A stretch of DNA of 59,081 nucleotides from Streptosporangiaceae bacterium (GTDB lineage Bacteria > Actinomycetota > Actinomycetes > Streptosporangiales > Streptosporangiaceae): contig JASHOE010000324.1 of the NCBI GenBank assembly GCA_030041275.1, positions 1-59,081 of the forward strand. Reading direction: 5' to 3'. Positions within the stretch are counted from its first letter, which is position 1. Each line of letters begins with the position of its first letter. Under the pieces are notes generated by a model. The model ran no database searches. It was not told where the DNA came from and saw nothing but the letters and a program-made list of their open reading frames with translations. Positions 23,640-31,452 of the stretch are shown here, in pieces. The position numbers and the translations under genes are program-made.

Positions 23640-23716
23640 CGGGCTCCTCATCATGGGGTGTGCTGCAATCCTCCCGCAGGTTGCGCAGGAGGTGTCAAAC
23701 GGCGAAGCAACCGGGG

Positions 23717-24163
23717 GTGCGTAACCGACGGCGGGCTCGCTCAGCGCGCAAGCACCTCGCACCTGACTGGGACGCGGTCTTGTTACTCGCCCTCACCGCA
23801 TCACCGGGACCACGCCGCGGACTGCACATTCTCACGTGGCAGCGCTGGACGTTCGCGGTTCTGGCCATCGTGCTCGCCGGCGGCGTGATTCCGATGCCTA
23901 AGTCGGTGTACCTCGCCGTGATCGCGGTGCTGAGCGCGGGAATGGCGCTGGCATCCTCGCTGGGCCGCTGGCTGCTGCTATGGCTGGCCGTCACCTGCTA
24001 CCCCGTGCTGGCCCGCATGGTCACGAACGTGGGTTACGACCCGCCGTCGGCGGCCCGGATAGCCGTGCTCTACGTGCCATCCCTGGTCCTGCTGATCCTG
24101 GCCGGCCGGCTTGTACATCAAGCGGCACAACATCAGGCAGGACCGACGTCCGACGAGCTGTGA
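23717..24163 (+). CDS. Small membrane protein
   Basis: 148 residues from a tentative GTG 23717: a positively charged N-terminus (VRNRRRARSARKHL), then four probable transmembrane segments (WTFAVLAIVLAGGVIPM, SVYLAVIAVLSAGMALAS, WLLLWLAVTCYPVLA, IAVLYVPSLVLLILAG) and a His/Gln tail. The start is uncertain because a longer in-frame reading to 23660 exists. No family recognised. Confidence 0.55.
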   Translation: MRNRRRARSARKHLAPDWDAVLLLALTASPGPRRGLHILTWQRWTFAVLAIVLAGGVIPMPKSVYLAVIAVLSAGMALASSLGRWLLLWLAVTCYPVLARMVTNVGYDPPSAARIAVLYVPSLVLLILAGRLVHQAAQHQAGPTSDEL

Positions 24164-24191
24164 CCTGCACTGACTTTGCAGCCGGGGCAAC

Positions 24192-24232
24192 GTGCGTCCC
24201 GCGACCTCTGGGTTATGAGCCGCGGGACGCAC
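24192..24232. repeat. 12-bp stem-loop enclosing a tRNA-derived 24-bp sequence
   Basis: GTGCGTCCCGCG (24192-24203) and CGCGGGACGCAC (24221-24232) are perfectly complementary with a 17-base loop. The span 24198-24221 is identical to 25246-25269 in the initiator tRNA anticodon-side region, same orientation. The context suggests a recombination site remnant rather than an ordinary terminator. Confidence 0.6.
24198..24221 (+). repeat. Direct repeat copy 1 of tRNA-fMet anticodon region (candidate att)
   Basis: 24 of 24 bases identical to 25246-25269, starting CCCGCGACCTCTGGG. This copy lacks the rest of the tRNA. The two copies are about 1.05 kb apart. Confidence 0.75.
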
Positions 24233-24299
24233 GTTTCGGGTTCTCGAGCGCCTTACTAGGGAACGGCTTGCGATATTACGTGACATCTGTATATCGTCT

Positions 24300-24322
24300 C
24301 GATGTATCGGCTCGATACATCG
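24300..24322. promoter_or_regulatory. Candidate operator upstream of the island methyltransferase
   Basis: Perfect inverted repeat CGATGTATCG (24300-24309), GCT spacer, CGATACATCG (24313-24322), in an AT-richer stretch that also contains the related half-site TGTATATCG. No cognate regulator gene is adjacent. Confidence 0.6.
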
Positions 24323-24369
24323 ATGCTGCGGCGTGTACGCCGTTCAGTGAAGCCAGCGAAGGCGGCGGC

Positions 24370-25116
24370 ATGCCAGGCGGACAGTTGTACGACACCATCG
24401 GAACCACCTACGCCGTGACACGGCGGACCGAGCCGCGGATCGCGGCGCAGCTGTGGGCTGCGCTCGGCGACGCCCGGACCGTGCTGAACGTCGGGGCAGG
24501 CACCGGGTCCTACGAGCCTGGAGACCTGGAGGTAACTGCCGTGGAGCCGTCGGCGGTCATGCGGGCGCAGCGCCCCGCCGCCGCAGCCCCGTGCGTCGAT
24601 GCCACCGCGGAGAGCCTTCCGTTCAAGGACCAGTCCTTCGACGCCGCGATGGCGGTCGCGACGATCCATCACTGGCAGGACCCGATCGCGGGACTGCGGG
24701 AGATGCGGCGCGTCGCGCGCCGCGTGGTGGTGTTCACGCATGACACAAGCGCCGCCGGATGGCTGGACAAGTTCTGGCTGACGCGTGACTACCTGCCCGA
24801 GTTCGCCGGCCTCGTCGCGGGGCGCCCCACGGTAGCCGACCTGACCGACGCGATTGGGGCGCGGACTGAGCAGGTACTCGTTCCATGGGACTGCGCGGAC
24901 GGCTTCTTCGAGGCGTACTGGCGCCGGCCCGAGGCGTACCTGGACGAGCACGTTCGCCGCGGCATCTCCGGCTGGGCCAGGGTCGGGCCAGAGACGGAAG
25001 AAAGAGCAGTGCGCGAGCTAGGTGCCGACCTCGCCGCCGGCCGGTGGGCCGAGCGCAACCGCGATCTCCTCGATCTCGACGCAGCAGAGCTCGGGCTCCG
25101 GCTACTCATCGCCTGA
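24370..25116 (+). CDS. Class I SAM-dependent methyltransferase
   Basis: 248 residues from ATG 24370. Begins MPGGQLYDTIGTTYAVTRRT, motif I VLNVGAGTGSYEPG, then VEPSAVM and the FDAAMAVATIHHWQDP loop of small-molecule methylases. GAAGG lies 7-11 bases upstream of the ATG. It is the only gene between the two 24-bp tRNA-derived direct repeats (24198-24221 and 25246-25269), so it may have arrived with a mobile segment; its base composition is not obviously different. Preceded by an AT-rich stretch with a palindromic operator. Substrate unknown. Confidence 0.82.
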   Translation: MPGGQLYDTIGTTYAVTRRTEPRIAAQLWAALGDARTVLNVGAGTGSYEPGDLEVTAVEPSAVMRAQRPAAAAPCVDATAESLPFKDQSFDAAMAVATIHHWQDPIAGLREMRRVARRVVVFTHDTSAAGWLDKFWLTRDYLPEFAGLVAGRPTVADLTDAIGARTEQVLVPWDCADGFFEAYWRRPEAYLDEHVRRGISGWARVGPETEERAVRELGADLAAGRWAERNRDLLDLDAAELGLRLLIA

Positions 25117-25184
25117 CCCGCGCGACTGAACTCGGTTGTCACAGCCCAGCGCCCTGGGAGACCTCGCTCACGACCCGGCCCGGC

Positions 25185-25218
25185 AAAAGAGGCCTCCGGC
25201 TGTGTGCCGAAGGCCTCT
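25185..25218 (-). terminator. Rho-independent terminator of the tRNA gene
   Basis: On the minus strand AGAGGCCT (25211-25218) pairs with AGGCCTCT (25188-25195), with an inner CGGC/GCCG, followed by TTTT. Confidence 0.75.
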
Positions 25219-25222
25219 GACC

Positions 25223-25299
25223 TGGTAGCGGGGGCGGGATTTGAACCCGCGACCTCTGGGTTATGAGCCCAGCGAGCTACCGAACTGCTCCACCCCGCG
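25223..25299 (-). tRNA. Initiator tRNA-fMet (CAT anticodon), CCA encoded
   Basis: 77 bases on the minus strand: acceptor CGCGGGG with C1 and T72 unpaired (initiator hallmark), anticodon stem CTGGG/CCCAG with loop CTCATAA (three G-C pairs that mark initiators), T arm GCGGGTTCAAATCCCGC, discriminator A, encoded CCA. A 24-bp part of it is repeated at 24198-24221. Confidence 0.97.
25246..25269 (+). repeat. Direct repeat copy 2 inside the initiator tRNA gene
   Basis: Identical to 24198-24221 on the same strand; covers the anticodon loop and its flanks. tRNA anticodon and T-arm regions are frequent integration sites. Confidence 0.75.
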
Positions 25300-25412
25300 T
25301 CGCGTCCCCTCACTTTAGGGCCGCCAACCCGCGCTGGCAAATCAGCACCACGACAACAGCTGGCCGACAGGAGAGCCCCGCCGCGGGCGGCCCCACTCCG
25401 CTCCGGGACCCG

Positions 25413-27881
25413 TCAGGTGCCGATGCCCGCGACAACGGGAAGCGTCATCCACACCCGATAGTGAACGGCCTCAGGTGCGGTCGGCAGCTGCGTCAGCTCG
25501 TGCGGGTCGCCCGTGGTGGCCAGGTTAAGTACCTGCTCGGCTGACCCGCCAAACGGAGCGAGCTGTTGCGGGGTAGCACCGAGCAGGACAGGCTGCCGGC
25601 CGCTGGCGGAGATCGAGCCGATGACGTTGTCGACCGATGAGACCGACCCCCTGCTCATCCACGCCGTGGGCACGCCGCACATGCCGCGGACCACCTGGGC
25701 GAACGGCGCGGCGGTCGGCCAGCCGATGATCACCACCGAGGCGTTGCCCTGAATGTGGCCGCACATCGCGGTCACGGCGGCGAGCTGGCCCGGACCGATG
25801 CGGTTCAGCGCCATCGCCTCTTGCACCTCCAGCCGCAGGCCGCCGCCGTTACCCGTGTGACTCACGCCGAGGCCGAACGTGGTGGCCACCGTCGGCAGCA
25901 GCATTGCCGCACAGCAGAACAGCCCGGCGAGCGCCGCAGTGACGCGTCCCGCGCCACGATCCCTGGCGCGCCTGCCGAGCCAGGATGCGGCCCACAGCCC
26001 GCACAGGATCAGGCCGGGAATGGCGAAGACCACGAGCCGTCGGCTCGCCCAGGGCTGATCGGGCACGATGTCAGGCGCCCACAGCACCACCGCGGATCCG
26101 GCGCAGAAAATCGCTGTCGGCAGCGCCCAGCCGCGCCAGACGCTGGTCGGATCCCGCCAGGTCAGCAGCGTTCGGAGGCTGCGGCGCAGCACCAGGGCGA
26201 CACCTACGGCACCGAGCAGCACGGTAGGCAGGCCGATGTACCAGATCAGCCAGTACAAGGTCTGCTCCGCGTAGGTCCTGGTCGGGTCGACCGGCAGGCC
26301 CTGCTGGCGCTGCAGAGTGGCGATGAACGCGGACACGGCCGCGCCGGGTTGACCGTGCACCTTCTGCACGTATGGCCGCACGAAGAGGCCAATCACCGCG
26401 AGGAGCACGAGCAGGGCACCCAACTCCGGCAGCCAGCGCAGCGGCCGCGCCGCGAGCGCCCTCGGCACGTTGCGGCGCACCCAGCTCATCCGGGCGAGCT
26501 GAATGGCCACGGCAGAAAGAGCGATCAGCCAGACGGCAACGAGCCCGACGAGCCCGACAGTGCGGCCAACCAGATCGAGGAATGGCCGGTCAAGCAGGAA
26601 CAAGCCGAGCAGCCCGTAACACACGCCAAGAAATATTCCGATGGGGAACGGGGTTGCCTGGGCCCGACGTCCCATGATGAGCGCGCAGCCGAACGGGATG
26701 ACCACGAGAAGGTACGGCAGCGCGTCGAGACTCACGACAAGCCCGAATCCCAGCGACAGCCCGGCAAGCGCAGCCAGCGATCGCTCGGGCGTGATCGCCG
26801 ACACCCACCGCCTGTTCGCGAGCGGCTGCCTGGAGTCAGCCACGGTCAGCCACCCGCCAGCCGCTCGTGCGGCGCTGCGGACCGCGCCGGAGTCGACCAG
26901 CAGGCAGAGTCCGCCGAACAACACGATCTGCAACGCCGACTCAGCCAGCGTGGTCCGGCCGACGTACTGCTCCGGCATGCTGAGGCCGAGAACAAGCGCG
27001 CCGGCGGGCGCCCACTGCGGGCCGACCAGCCTGCCGACCAGACCGGCGAAGCTCAGCACGGCCAAGCCGCCAAGTATCGGGCCCATGGCGGTCGCCGCGG
27101 CGGTGCCGTTGACCCAGGACGCCCCCGCCAGTACCAGCGGCAACCCGGGCGCGACGGCGGGATAAAGAGAAGATCCCCGAGTGAGGAAGCCCGTGCTGGC
27201 AAAGTTCAGCCCGTGGTGAGCACCGCCGAAGGCGGCGAGCGTCTCCGGGATCGGCAGCGATCCGTGCTCCGCGATCCAGTACCCAGCCTGCAGGTAGACG
27301 CCCTGATCCCGGATCACGATCAGCGCTTCGGACCCCGCGGCCAGCTGCCAGCCGGTGAGGCCAGCCACGATTGCGACGGTGGCGAGCAGGCCGAACCAGG
27401 TGGCCCACGCAGGCTCGGTAGCGCGACGGGCAGGCAGCAGCCGCGGCCACGCCGCGGGCACGACCCTCAGACCTACAACGATGAGCACGACGGCGACCGG
27501 CACCGAGATCAGCAGTGCGGACACCGGCAGAAAGACATGACCAAGCAGCAGCGGTACACCGGGGATCAGCCACGCCAGCAGCAGCACGGCAGGCAGCACG
27601 CTCAGTCGCGCCAGCAGCACGCCCGCCGCGTCCGCGGGGCGCAGCCACGGCACCTCGCGGACGGGCCGCAGCCACGCGGCCTGGCGAAGCGGGTGGCTAG
27701 TCGGCCGGATTCGCTGCAGCGTACGGGTAACCGGCGCGGCTGCCGCCGTCAGTGACTGCAGGCGGGTGGCCGTTCTGCCGGGATCGACGGAAGCGACGGG
27801 CTTGGTTGCGTCGGCAACGTCAGCCTGGGTCGGCTGCTGGCCGGTGGTGCGGCCGCCGTCGGCCATATCTGGTGGAGCCAC
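25413..27881 (-). CDS. Large GT-C-type multi-pass membrane protein
   Basis: 822 residues from GTG 27881 (an ATG in the same frame 15 bases in, at 27866, is an alternative). About 16 to 18 transmembrane segments start near residue 90. The periplasmic-loop pattern RDQGVYLQAGYWIAEHG near the first TM resembles the acidic catalytic loop of lipid-linked glycosyltransferases such as PMT/ArnT-like proteins, with the acidic D in DQGVYL as candidate. Residues 640-822 form a mostly soluble C-terminal part. Divergent to the LCP gene, beside two further large membrane proteins, suggesting an envelope-glycan role. Donor and acceptor are unknown. Confidence 0.7.
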   Translation of the reverse strand: MAPPDMADGGRTTGQQPTQADVADATKPVASVDPGRTATRLQSLTAAAAPVTRTLQRIRPTSHPLRQAAWLRPVREVPWLRPADAAGVLLARLSVLPAVLLLAWLIPGVPLLLGHVFLPVSALLISVPVAVVLIVVGLRVVPAAWPRLLPARRATEPAWATWFGLLATVAIVAGLTGWQLAAGSEALIVIRDQGVYLQAGYWIAEHGSLPIPETLAAFGGAHHGLNFASTGFLTRGSSLYPAVAPGLPLVLAGASWVNGTAAATAMGPILGGLAVLSFAGLVGRLVGPQWAPAGALVLGLSMPEQYVGRTTLAESALQIVLFGGLCLLVDSGAVRSAARAAGGWLTVADSRQPLANRRWVSAITPERSLAALAGLSLGFGLVVSLDALPYLLVVIPFGCALIMGRRAQATPFPIGIFLGVCYGLLGLFLLDRPFLDLVGRTVGLVGLVAVWLIALSAVAIQLARMSWVRRNVPRALAARPLRWLPELGALLVLLAVIGLFVRPYVQKVHGQPGAAVSAFIATLQRQQGLPVDPTRTYAEQTLYWLIWYIGLPTVLLGAVGVALVLRRSLRTLLTWRDPTSVWRGWALPTAIFCAGSAVVLWAPDIVPDQPWASRRLVVFAIPGLILCGLWAASWLGRRARDRGAGRVTAALAGLFCCAAMLLPTVATTFGLGVSHTGNGGGLRLEVQEAMALNRIGPGQLAAVTAMCGHIQGNASVVIIGWPTAAPFAQVVRGMCGVPTAWMSRGSVSSVDNVIGSISASGRQPVLLGATPQQLAPFGGSAEQVLNLATTGDPHELTQLPTAPEAVHYRVWMTLPVVAGIGT

Positions 27882-28072
27882 ATGTCAACTGTAGAGGCGC
27901 ATACTTTGGCGGTCGGAGACGCGCCGTGTAATAGCCAAGCCGCAGCGTGCTCTCAGGAAACTGTCAGCCTCTCATACCGTTACCGACAATTTTCTGTGTT
28001 CACATAACACGACGTACGATAGACGGCTGATGGGCAACTGAGCAGGCCGTTGGCCCCGACCACTGAGGAGTC

Positions 28073-29671
28073 ATGCCTACCGACGACGACTCAGCCACCG
28101 GCTGGTCTACGCCGTCCGGCGCCGATCCTGAAGACCGGCCCAGCCGGCCTCCGGGCCGCAAGCGCAAGACCTCAACGCTGATCGTCCGATCGCTGGCCGT
28201 CCTTCTTGCCGTCATCGTCGTGGGTGGCTCGATCACCATCTACCTCAAGTACCGCGAAGCCTGGGACGGCATCGGCCGCGTCGACGTCTCAGGCGACCTG
28301 CGCGCGAAGAACCGGCCCCCGGCGGACCCGAACGCCGAGAACATCCTGCTCATCGGGTCTGACACCCGGGTCGGTCTGAACGGCTCGATCGGCGGCACCG
28401 GCGGCAGCGCGGCCATCGACGGCGCCCGCTCGGACACCATCATCATCCTGCACATCGCTCCGGAGGCCCACCAGGTCGTGGTGATGAGCATCCCGCGCGA
28501 CTCGGTGGTACCCATCCTGAGCTGCACTCCCGAGGGCGGGACCCCCGGCCAGACGGCCGAGCCACTGTATGACGTCGAGCAGATCAACGCGACGTATGCC
28601 TACGGCGGGCCGGGCTGCCTCTGGGAAACCGTCGAGCAGACCACCGGGATCCACATCAACAACTTCATCGAGCTGACCTTCTCCGGCTTCGAGCAGGTCA
28701 TCAACCGGCTCGGCGGTGTCAACGTGTGCCTGCCCGAGGCGGTCGATGACCCGGCATCCAACCTGAATCTCAGCGCGGGCGTGCACCACGTCTACGGTCC
28801 AGAGGCGCTCGCATTCTGGCGCACGAGGGAGAACCTTGGCACCGGCTCCGACCCGCAGCGAATCCAGCGTGACCAGTTCCTGATGGCGTCGCTGTTCCAG
28901 GGTCTCGAGCGAAGTAGCCTGCTGAAGAGCCCCACCACGATGCTGTCGGTGATCGACACGCTCACCTCCAACCAGGACGTCGTCACCGACAGCGGCCTGA
29001 CGCCCGTCGGTATGCTGCGCATCGCCGAGGACCTGCGCGGGATCAAGGGCGACTCGGTGCACTTCGTCACGGCGCCGTGGACCACCTATACCGGGAACGC
29101 GCAGTGGATCAACTCGGCAGAGGAGCCGGGCAGCGGCAACGTCAACTGGGTGCAGTGGGTGCAGCCGGCGGCCAACACGCTGTTCTCGGCGATCACCCAC
29201 GACACGACCCTGCCGAAGTCGACCGCAACTCCCGCGGTCCAGACCGTCAGCCCTGCCGACGTCCAGGTACAGGTGCTCAACGGGACCACCACGGTCGGCC
29301 TGGCGACGTCCACGTCAGCGAGCCTGATCCAACTCGGCTATGACGTGATCGGCACGCCGATCGACGCCTCAACCGACACGTACACGAAATCCGTCATCGA
29401 GTACAAGGACGCCGCAGAGCTGCCGGAGGCGGACACCCTCGCCCAGGAACTCTCCAATGTCACGCTTCAAGAGGATCCGAGCCTGACTGGCTCAGCGCTC
29501 CAGCTCATTCTCGGATCCACTTTTACAGGCCTGAGCTCGAGCAGCTCTGCGAGCAGCGGCAACAGCAACTCATCACTGGCCTCAATCGCGAGTGCTGACG
29601 GCGGCATTAGCGGGAACGTCAATATCTGCGATGACAGCAGCGCCTTCGCAGGCCCGGACGGCGCAGGCTAG
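28073..29671 (+). CDS. LytR-CpsA-Psr (LCP) family cell-wall ligase with LytR_C domain
   Basis: 532 residues. Cytoplasmic Pro/Arg-rich lead, one transmembrane helix near residues 36-58 (STLIVRSLAVLLAVIVVGG), then the extracytoplasmic LCP domain: ILLIGSDTRVG, ARSDTIIILHIAPE, MSIPRDSVV, and the NATYAYGGPGCLWETVEQ block that binds the lipid-phosphate; a LytR_C domain (VQVQVLNGTTTVGLATS) follows and the tail is Ser/Asn-rich. LCP enzymes transfer undecaprenyl-phosphate-linked glycopolymers to peptidoglycan. GAGGAG before ATG 28073 supports the start. The surrounding GT-C and polyol genes are likely suppliers. Confidence 0.93.
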   Translation: MPTDDDSATGWSTPSGADPEDRPSRPPGRKRKTSTLIVRSLAVLLAVIVVGGSITIYLKYREAWDGIGRVDVSGDLRAKNRPPADPNAENILLIGSDTRVGLNGSIGGTGGSAAIDGARSDTIIILHIAPEAHQVVVMSIPRDSVVPILSCTPEGGTPGQTAEPLYDVEQINATYAYGGPGCLWETVEQTTGIHINNFIELTFSGFEQVINRLGGVNVCLPEAVDDPASNLNLSAGVHHVYGPEALAFWRTRENLGTGSDPQRIQRDQFLMASLFQGLERSSLLKSPTTMLSVIDTLTSNQDVVTDSGLTPVGMLRIAEDLRGIKGDSVHFVTAPWTTYTGNAQWINSAEEPGSGNVNWVQWVQPAANTLFSAITHDTTLPKSTATPAVQTVSPADVQVQVLNGTTTVGLATSTSASLIQLGYDVIGTPIDASTDTYTKSVIEYKDAAELPEADTLAQELSNVTLQEDPSLTGSALQLILGSTFTGLSSSSSASSGNSNSSLASIASADGGISGNVNICDDSSAFAGPDGAG

Positions 29672-29718
29672 CTGCCCGGCGGGAGTGCTCGCCGACAGGT
29701 CATCGCGAGACGGCGCAG

Positions 29719-31125
29719 CTACCGCGGGACATACACGGTGGTGCCGTTGGCGAGTCTCTCCTTGCGCCAGCCACCTGCACCCTGCGGGGTCCGGGTGAGC
29801 ACTTCATGCATCGATCCGCCCGTCCACGGCGCCGTGCACCCGACGTAGTACGCGATCGACGGTGACCAGATGGCGCACGGTGGCCGGACGCCCAGACTGC
29901 GCAGCTTCGCCGCTTCCGTCTGGAAAGGCCGGCCCGAGCTCTCCGCGCCGGCCTCGTGCTGAAGGACGAACCGCTGGGAGATGAGGCCAGACAGCAGGAA
30001 GACGCAGGCAAAGGCCACGGCGGCCTTCCGCCACCGCGCCTCCGTCACGAGCCAGGCGATCGCGTCCGCCGCGAGGATGGCCATCATCGCCAGCGAGGGC
30101 AGGATGTAGCGTGGCGCGCCGAAGTTCACGAGGAACGCGTACAGCGCGATCACCCAGACAGCCGTGGCCGCGGCGAGCACCGCCGACGCCCGGGCCGCCG
30201 TCCGCCAGCTCACCCACAGGCCGAGGACAGCAACGCCCAGGAATGCGAGCCACCACACCGTCTCTCCCGGCATGGCCCAGCCGCTACAGCCGTGCGGCGG
30301 AATGCAGTACCACGGCCCGTTCAGCACTTTCCCCTGAGTGACGAGCGAGAAGTACAGGCTCAGCGGGGGCGGCTCCTGGGCGGCCTCGTGCAGCCGTGTG
30401 GCCAGCCCGCCGTACCAGACGTAGGCGCCAATGACCCATTCCAGGCAGCCCAGTGCGGCTCCCGTGGCCATGGCAAGAAGAACCTTCGGATTGCGCCAGC
30501 CGGGCACCAGCACCGCAGCAAGGATCGCCGGTCCCATGATGAACACGATGTTCTGCGGCCGCATCAGCACGATTACCAAGCTGGCGAAGGCGATCAGTGG
30601 TAGCACGACCCGGAGCCGGAGACGGCCGCTGACAGCCCGCAGGAACAGCCCCGTGAGGGCGAGGACGCCGAGCGCGCCCCACCAGTCGGGGTAGACCTGA
30701 ACCCCGCTGTCCTGTGTGATGGCAAGGCTCGCCAGGATCAGGCCGGCGAAGGCCAGCACCCACATGGGCCGCAACCCACGCCAGCTGAACAAGGCGAGGA
30801 AGAGCCCCGCCGCCGACAGCAGGGACATCCAGATGCGGATGACGGTCAGCGAGTCAGTGAACGCCGTGACTGGTGCAGCGAGCAGCCCCGCGCCCTGACC
30901 GTGCACCGGCGGCAGCATGACGCCGGAGACACGGACGCTCGTCCTGGCGATGTAGGTGATCTCGTCCGCGCCAAGCGGCAGCCGAAGCAGGGCAGGCGTC
31001 AGTTCGGCACCGAGGAACGCGACCGCGACCAGGATCAGCCACACCGGGCTCTCCCGGCCCAACCGCCTGCGCGCTGGCGTGCCAGTAACGCTGGCCTGCT
31101 GGCCGCTTACCTTGAGGTCATGCAA
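29719..31125 (-). CDS. GT-C-type membrane glycosyltransferase-like protein
   Basis: 468 residues with about ten transmembrane segments. The first periplasmic loop has LPLGADEITYIARTS (acidic D/E pair in the position expected for catalysis by GT-C enzymes), the last 120 residues form a soluble C-terminal domain (ESSGRPFQTEAAKLRSLGVRPP and YYVGCTAPWTGGS). ATG 31125 begins MHDLKVSGQQASVTG. It is convergent with the LCP gene (47 bp gap). Probably adds sugars to lipid-linked or surface glycans; not assigned to a named family. Confidence 0.65.
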   Translation of the reverse strand: MHDLKVSGQQASVTGTPARRRLGRESPVWLILVAVAFLGAELTPALLRLPLGADEITYIARTSVRVSGVMLPPVHGQGAGLLAAPVTAFTDSLTVIRIWMSLLSAAGLFLALFSWRGLRPMWVLAFAGLILASLAITQDSGVQVYPDWWGALGVLALTGLFLRAVSGRLRLRVVLPLIAFASLVIVLMRPQNIVFIMGPAILAAVLVPGWRNPKVLLAMATGAALGCLEWVIGAYVWYGGLATRLHEAAQEPPPLSLYFSLVTQGKVLNGPWYCIPPHGCSGWAMPGETVWWLAFLGVAVLGLWVSWRTAARASAVLAAATAVWVIALYAFLVNFGAPRYILPSLAMMAILAADAIAWLVTEARWRKAAVAFACVFLLSGLISQRFVLQHEAGAESSGRPFQTEAAKLRSLGVRPPCAIWSPSIAYYVGCTAPWTGGSMHEVLTRTPQGAGGWRKERLANGTTVYVPR

Positions 31126-31452
31126 GAACGACTCCCGTTGAGCGCTACGGCAGCGCCAAGAGCCTACCGGCCAGCATTAGCCCGGTAGCCGCTCGGCCCA
31201 GTTTGGCACTGGCGCATGGCGGTCAGGTATGAGACAAAGCCGAGTAGCCCCGGCCCATGTGAGTCTTACCGTAAACTGGCGACTGCATTTCCGCCGACCC
31301 CAGGCAACTGGCCGACGGAAATCATCGCATAGGCACAATAACTGAGCGTCAGTCGCCACTAGGCGACGTACGTATTTGCGTTATCTTTGCCTCCTCGCGA
31401 TAAGGCTATTACTGGCTGAAGAAAAGCTGAGAGAATTCCCGGGGAGGCAGCG
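31126..31452. other. Divergent intergenic region between two GT-C-type genes
   Basis: 327 bases, AT-richer than the coding surroundings. It contains the dyad GTCGCC/GGCGAC near 31350-31366 and the ribosome site GGGGAGG of the downstream gene. Promoters for both directions must lie here; none could be placed confidently. No hidden gene seen. Confidence 0.4.

Noticed and set aside
25755..27755. 666-codon plus-strand open frame
   Set aside because: Antisense to the GT-C-type gene, with biased His/Gln/Arg composition; produced by high GC.
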